A stretch of 64,000 bases of DNA, from the NCBI RefSeq assembly GCF_013390595.1, contig NZ_JACAWV010000003.1:248001-312000 (forward strand), in the 5' to 3' direction. The position numbers were made by a program, and so were the translations under genes. Shown piece by piece: positions 60,726-64,000 of this stretch. Positions within the stretch are counted from its first letter, which is position 1; each line of letters opens with the position of its first letter. The notes below the pieces were generated by a model. That model was not told where the DNA came from. It did no database searches and saw nothing but the letters and a program-made list of their open reading frames with translations. The DNA is from Rhizobium sp. RM (GTDB taxonomy: Bacteria; Pseudomonadota; Alphaproteobacteria; Rhizobiales; Rhizobiaceae).

Positions 60726-61154
60726 CTGTCACCCTCTGTCGCCAGTCCTTGGCTGGTTTCGCTATATCACACGTGATACCACTGACAATACCAAAATCAA
60801 ACCATTTGCGAAAATCCGTTCGGTGATGGAGGTTTTTCATTGTGTTTGATGTTTTTTAGGCTGTTTTCAATGATATTTCAGCGTTAACCAAAAAAAATTT
60901 CTGCTTTGCGTTTCCTCTCTGGACGAGTGGCATTTTTTTGGTATTGTTTTTGTATTGGTCCTCGGTTGAAGTTTGTCCATTGAGTTGGGCCGCCGTGAAA
61001 AAATCTGGGCCAAGGACTGGAAGTCTAGAATTTGATTTGACCATCTTGAAAATTAATTTCATGATGGATCAAAATTATCGCAGTTGATTGAACGGCCGAC
61101 GCAGAAATGGCTGCAATTGCGAAAATGAATTACGGTAAAGCAGGGAACAGCTTC
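60726..61154. promoter_or_regulatory. Divergent control region of the amino-sugar locus
   Basis: 429 bases with no supported gene, AT-rich from about 60780. It holds TATCAC-AC-GTGATA (60765-60778), CAATACCAAAA (60786-60796) and its inverse TTTTGGTATTG (60936-60946), the last followed by a second GTATTGG (60952-60958). These are probable GntR-family operators. Confidence 0.65.
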
Positions 61155-62336
61155 ATGAAAGTGGGAATTATCGGACTCGGATTCCGTCTCGGATATCTGG
61201 GCTACGTTTTCAGTGAAATCGACAAGGATTTCGAAATCGTCGGCTATGTCGATCCTGCCCCTGCTGGCCTTCCCGGCTTGCAGGAAAAGGGAATTTCCGC
61301 TGGTCGGGTTTATGATACCCCCGAAGAGCTGATCGCCAACGAGACCTTTGATCTGCTGATGATCGGGTCTCCCAACCATATGCATCTCGACCACATCCGC
61401 ATCGGGCTTGAAGCCGGCTGCACGATCTTCACCGAAAAGCCGATTGTCGTCAGTATTGCTGAAAGCCTCGAGCTTGCCCGCCTGCTGAATAAGCATGGGC
61501 ATGAGCGGCTGATGGTCGGCCTCGTCCTGCGTTATTCGCCACTTTACCGCGATCTGCGCGCGGCTCAGGCGGAGGGCAAGCTGGGTGAGGTCGTCTCCAT
61601 CGAGGCTTCAGAACATATTCCGCCTTATCACGGCGCGTTTTTCATGCGCGACTGGCGGCGTTACGAGCATTATTCCGGTTCGTTCATGCTGGAAAAATGC
61701 TGCCATGACCTCGATCTTTACAACGGTGTTGTCGGCGCGCGGCCACGTTTCGTGTCGAGTTTCGGTGGGCGCAAAAGCTTTACGCCAGCCAATGCCCCGC
61801 AGAACGACGGCATCAATGACATGGAGGTCTATCATCGCAAGCCAAGTGGCTGGATGGGGTCCGACAAGGTCTTCGACAGCGATGGCGATATCATCGACTA
61901 TCAGACGGCAATCGTCGAATATGAAAATGGTGCCTCGCTCGCTTTCCATACCAATCTGAACGTGCCGGACGATTTTCGCCGTTTCTGCGTCATGGGTGCA
62001 AAGGGCATGGCGGAAGGTGATTTCGTGCGTGGTTTCCTCAATGTACACAATGCCCGCACCAACGAGAAAACCGTTTCGAAGACCTACTCCGCAGCAACGG
62101 CCCTGTCGCAGCACTATGGTGCCGACGAACAGATGGCCGCTGATGTCGTGGCGCATGTGGTGAATGGGACGCCGCTTCCGGTTTCGGCGCTTGATGCAAT
62201 CGAGGCTGGCATTCTGGCGCTTGCCATGGATGAGGCTCGTCATGGCCGCAAGGTCGTGGACCTGAAGCCAGTCTGGGAAGAGTATGATCTCGCGCTCCAT
62301 GGGCAGGTAAAAGCGCCCACGGCGAAATCCGCGTAA
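61155..62336 (+). CDS. Gfo/Idh/MocA family oxidoreductase
   Basis: 393 residues. The N-terminal Rossmann motif is VGIIGLGFRLGYLGYVFSEI, and the family EKP motif is TIFTEKPIVV, with the catalytic lysine. The C-terminal Gfo/Idh domain follows (SFMLEKCCHDLDLYNGVVGA). It likely oxidises a sugar or amino-sugar at one carbon with NAD(P). The substrate is presumably imported by the adjacent ABC transporter. The open frame begins at 61107; the ATG at 61155 has AGGGAACAG upstream and starts directly with the dinucleotide fold. It is 11 bases ahead of the first permease. Confidence 0.88.
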   Translation: MKVGIIGLGFRLGYLGYVFSEIDKDFEIVGYVDPAPAGLPGLQEKGISAGRVYDTPEELIANETFDLLMIGSPNHMHLDHIRIGLEAGCTIFTEKPIVVSIAESLELARLLNKHGHERLMVGLVLRYSPLYRDLRAAQAEGKLGEVVSIEASEHIPPYHGAFFMRDWRRYEHYSGSFMLEKCCHDLDLYNGVVGARPRFVSSFGGRKSFTPANAPQNDGINDMEVYHRKPSGWMGSDKVFDSDGDIIDYQTAIVEYENGASLAFHTNLNVPDDFRRFCVMGAKGMAEGDFVRGFLNVHNARTNEKTVSKTYSAATALSQHYGADEQMAADVVAHVVNGTPLPVSALDAIEAGILALAMDEARHGRKVVDLKPVWEEYDLALHGQVKAPTAKSA

Positions 62337-62347
62337 GGGGACGGGCG

Positions 62348-63232
62348 ATGGAAGCGAAACGTAGCGCGGTCATCTTCGCCTGGCTTCTCCTTCTTCCGGC
62401 ACTCCTCTATATAACGGTTATCGTTGCCTACCCGCTGGTTGATACGTTCATTCTCTCCTTCACCGATGCGTCGCTTCGCAAGACGACGAATTGGGTTGGG
62501 TTTCTGAACTACGAGAAGATTTTCAACGAGACCTTTGCCGGAGTCATCACCCGGACCTTCATCTGGACGTTCTTTTCCGTCTCGATCAAGATGATCATCG
62601 GCACGTTCGGAGCAGTTTTGCTGAACTCGGCCGTTCCAGGTAGGGCACTTTTCCGCATCCTAACCATGCCGCCGTGGATCGTGCCAATGGCGATCGGCAT
62701 TTTCATGTGGGGCTGGATGTATAACGGCCAGTTCGGCATGATCTCTGGCGTCTTGCAGAACCTCGGCCTGGTCGATGGACCGGTTGCATTTCTTGCCTAC
62801 GGCAATACCGCATTCTGGGCGACAGTCGTGACAGACGTCTGGATCGGCGTGCCTATGGTGACGCTCTACCTTCTGGCAGCCATACAGGCCATTCCGCAGG
62901 ATCTCTACGAGGCTGCATGGACCGATGGTGCAAGCCGTATGTATCGCTTCCGCCGCATCACGCTGCCGCTGATGTTGCCTGCGATGATCACCATGTCGAT
63001 GATTTCGCTGATCTCGACGTTCAACTCTTTCGATATCATCTGGATTTTGACGCAGGGCGGCCCGACCGGTCAGACGACAACGATGATTATCGACACCTAC
63101 AAGACCGCGATCGGTTCCTACAAATACGGGGAAGGTGCCGCGCGTGCCGTGCTTATCTGCATCTTCCTGTCGATTTTCACCTTCTTCTATTTCCGCGTCA
63201 CCAGCCGTATTTCTCAGGAGGCCACCCGATGA
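62348..63232 (+). CDS. Carbohydrate ABC transporter permease (MalF type)
   Basis: 294-residue inner-membrane permease with six hydrophobic helices. The cytoplasmic EAA-type loop is LYEAAWTDGASRMYRFRRIT then LPLMLPAM, which docks on the ATPase. The periplasmic loop before helix 3 (DASLRKTTNWVGFLNYEKIF) is typical of CUT1 family sugar uptake permeases. The last four bases overlap the next gene (ATGA). Confidence 0.92.
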   Translation: MEAKRSAVIFAWLLLLPALLYITVIVAYPLVDTFILSFTDASLRKTTNWVGFLNYEKIFNETFAGVITRTFIWTFFSVSIKMIIGTFGAVLLNSAVPGRALFRILTMPPWIVPMAIGIFMWGWMYNGQFGMISGVLQNLGLVDGPVAFLAYGNTAFWATVVTDVWIGVPMVTLYLLAAIQAIPQDLYEAAWTDGASRMYRFRRITLPLMLPAMITMSMISLISTFNSFDIIWILTQGGPTGQTTTMIIDTYKTAIGSYKYGEGAARAVLICIFLSIFTFFYFRVTSRISQEATR

Positions 63233-64000
63233 CCGACAAGAATGCGATGATCAACCGCTACAAGTGGTATGAAATCGTCGGGATCTATTGCGGTATCGCC
63301 GTGTTCCTGACCTTCGTGCTGGCACCGTTTGTCGAGGGTTTTCTGGTTTCGCTGAAGCCGCTCAGCCTGCTGTTTTCCTCGCCATATCGTTTCTGGCCGG
63401 AAAACGGCTCGTTCGAAGCCTACAAGACCATGTGGGTCAGCGTTCCGGGCTTCGCGCGTTACGTCTTCAACTCCTTCTTCATTTCCACCATCTCGACGGC
63501 GATCGTGCTGCTTCTGGTGGTCCCCGCATCCTACGCCTTCGCCCGTTTCAAGTTTCGCGGCCGTGGGCAGTTGCTGGGCGCGTTTCTGGCCATCAACATG
63601 TTTTCAGGTGCGGTTCTCCTGATCCCGCTCTACCGGTTGATGCGCAACATGGGTGTCCTCAACACTTACTTCGCAATGATCATTCCAGGTGCGGCGTTCC
63701 TGATCCCGACCGCCATCTGGCTGCTCAGAACGTATATGCTGCGCATTCCACGCGAACTTGAAGAAGCCGCTTATGTGGACGGCGCCAGCTATTTCTATAC
63801 GTTCCGCCGTGTGATCCTGCCGCTTGCCATGCCTGGCATCGCCGTGGTGTCGATCACCACCTTCATCGGCGCATACGCCCAGCAGTTCATCTTCGCCCTC
63901 ACCTTCAATTCCAAGACCGAATTTATGCCGCTGCCTATTGGCCTGTTCGCCTATTTCGGTCGTCAGGAAGTCATCTGGAATGAGTTGATGGCGGCCAGCT
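63229..64000 (+). CDS. Carbohydrate ABC transporter permease (MalG type), cut by window end
   Basis: The start ATG overlaps the stop of the first permease. About 257 codons are visible and the frame stays open at base 64000. Helices are seen from GIYCGIAVFLTFVLAPFVEG on. The EAA-type loop is EEAAYVDGASYFYTFRRVIL followed by PLAMPGIAV, and the later TFIGAYAQQFIFALTF is typical of MalG-type partners. The ATPase and the solute-binding protein are expected beyond the right edge. Confidence 0.92.
   Translation, partial: MTDKNAMINRYKWYEIVGIYCGIAVFLTFVLAPFVEGFLVSLKPLSLLFSSPYRFWPENGSFEAYKTMWVSVPGFARYVFNSFFISTISTAIVLLLVVPASYAFARFKFRGRGQLLGAFLAINMFSGAVLLIPLYRLMRNMGVLNTYFAMIIPGAAFLIPTAIWLLRTYMLRIPRELEEAAYVDGASYFYTFRRVILPLAMPGIAVVSITTFIGAYAQQFIFALTFNSKTEFMPLPIGLFAYFGRQEVIWNELMAAS

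Noticed and set aside
60856-61062. 68-residue minus-strand frame in the amino-sugar control region
   Set aside because: It is AT-rich, has no ribosome binding site or family features, and lies over probable operators.

Overview
The window is ordinary chromosome from an alphaproteobacterium of the Rhizobiaceae, most likely the Agrobacterium/Rhizobium group; the species cannot be fixed by reading alone. The reasons are the Shemin-type 5-aminolevulinate synthase, the sdhCDAB and mdh-sucCD-sucAB-lpdA blocks, an F1-only atpHAGDC operon, a Mic60-type protein next to hemY, a Brucella Omp19-like lipoprotein, and moderately high GC. It is gene-dense. I see no insertion sequence, prophage, CRISPR array, tRNA or rRNA.

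Layout. 1-4534: 3' part of typA, a GNAT acetyltransferase, ppa, yggT and an MFS exporter. 4550-10500 (minus): one long heme operon, hemC-hemD-mic60-hemY, followed by a TerB-like gene and a glutamine amidotransferase. 10573-14080 (plus): tsaD-gpsA-YciI-EVE-methyltransferase, tightly packed, then a small exported protein. 14795-18229: sdhCDAB. 18435-20188: Omp19-like lipoprotein and zapE. 20368-30112: mdh, sucC, sucD, sucA, sucB, then a terminator, a LysE-type exporter and lpdA. 30223-36242: cytochrome b561, DUF2867, TraB/GumN, xerC-like recombinase, priA and a small membrane protein. 36504-41517: atpHAGDC. 41750-45161: fdhD, a soluble double-PAS chemoreceptor and cheW. 45329-51454 (minus): tamB and tamA. 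51629-54700: glycine-zipper lipoprotein, hemA, dxr. 54835-56811: PAP2 phosphatase and an FAD monooxygenase. 56826-64000: a divergent amino-sugar locus, with nagK, nagA, a SIS-domain protein and a GntR regulator on the minus strand, and an oxidoreductase plus two sugar ABC permeases on the plus strand; the second permease is cut by the window end.

How the genes work together. The window carries much of the TCA cycle from 2-oxoglutarate to oxaloacetate, the catalytic part of ATP synthase, and the start and middle of heme synthesis. Succinyl-CoA links 2-oxoglutarate dehydrogenase, succinyl-CoA ligase and HemA. The clearest regulatory signals are a perfect FNR/FixK box placed as in a class II promoter ahead of hemA, a 26-bp perfect inverted repeat ahead of mdh, related TTTACG/CGTAAA palindromes ahead of sdhC and hemA, and an 11-bp motif present in opposite orientations near both divergent promoters of the amino-sugar locus. 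I found no clearly new multi-gene system; the most interesting material is regulatory.
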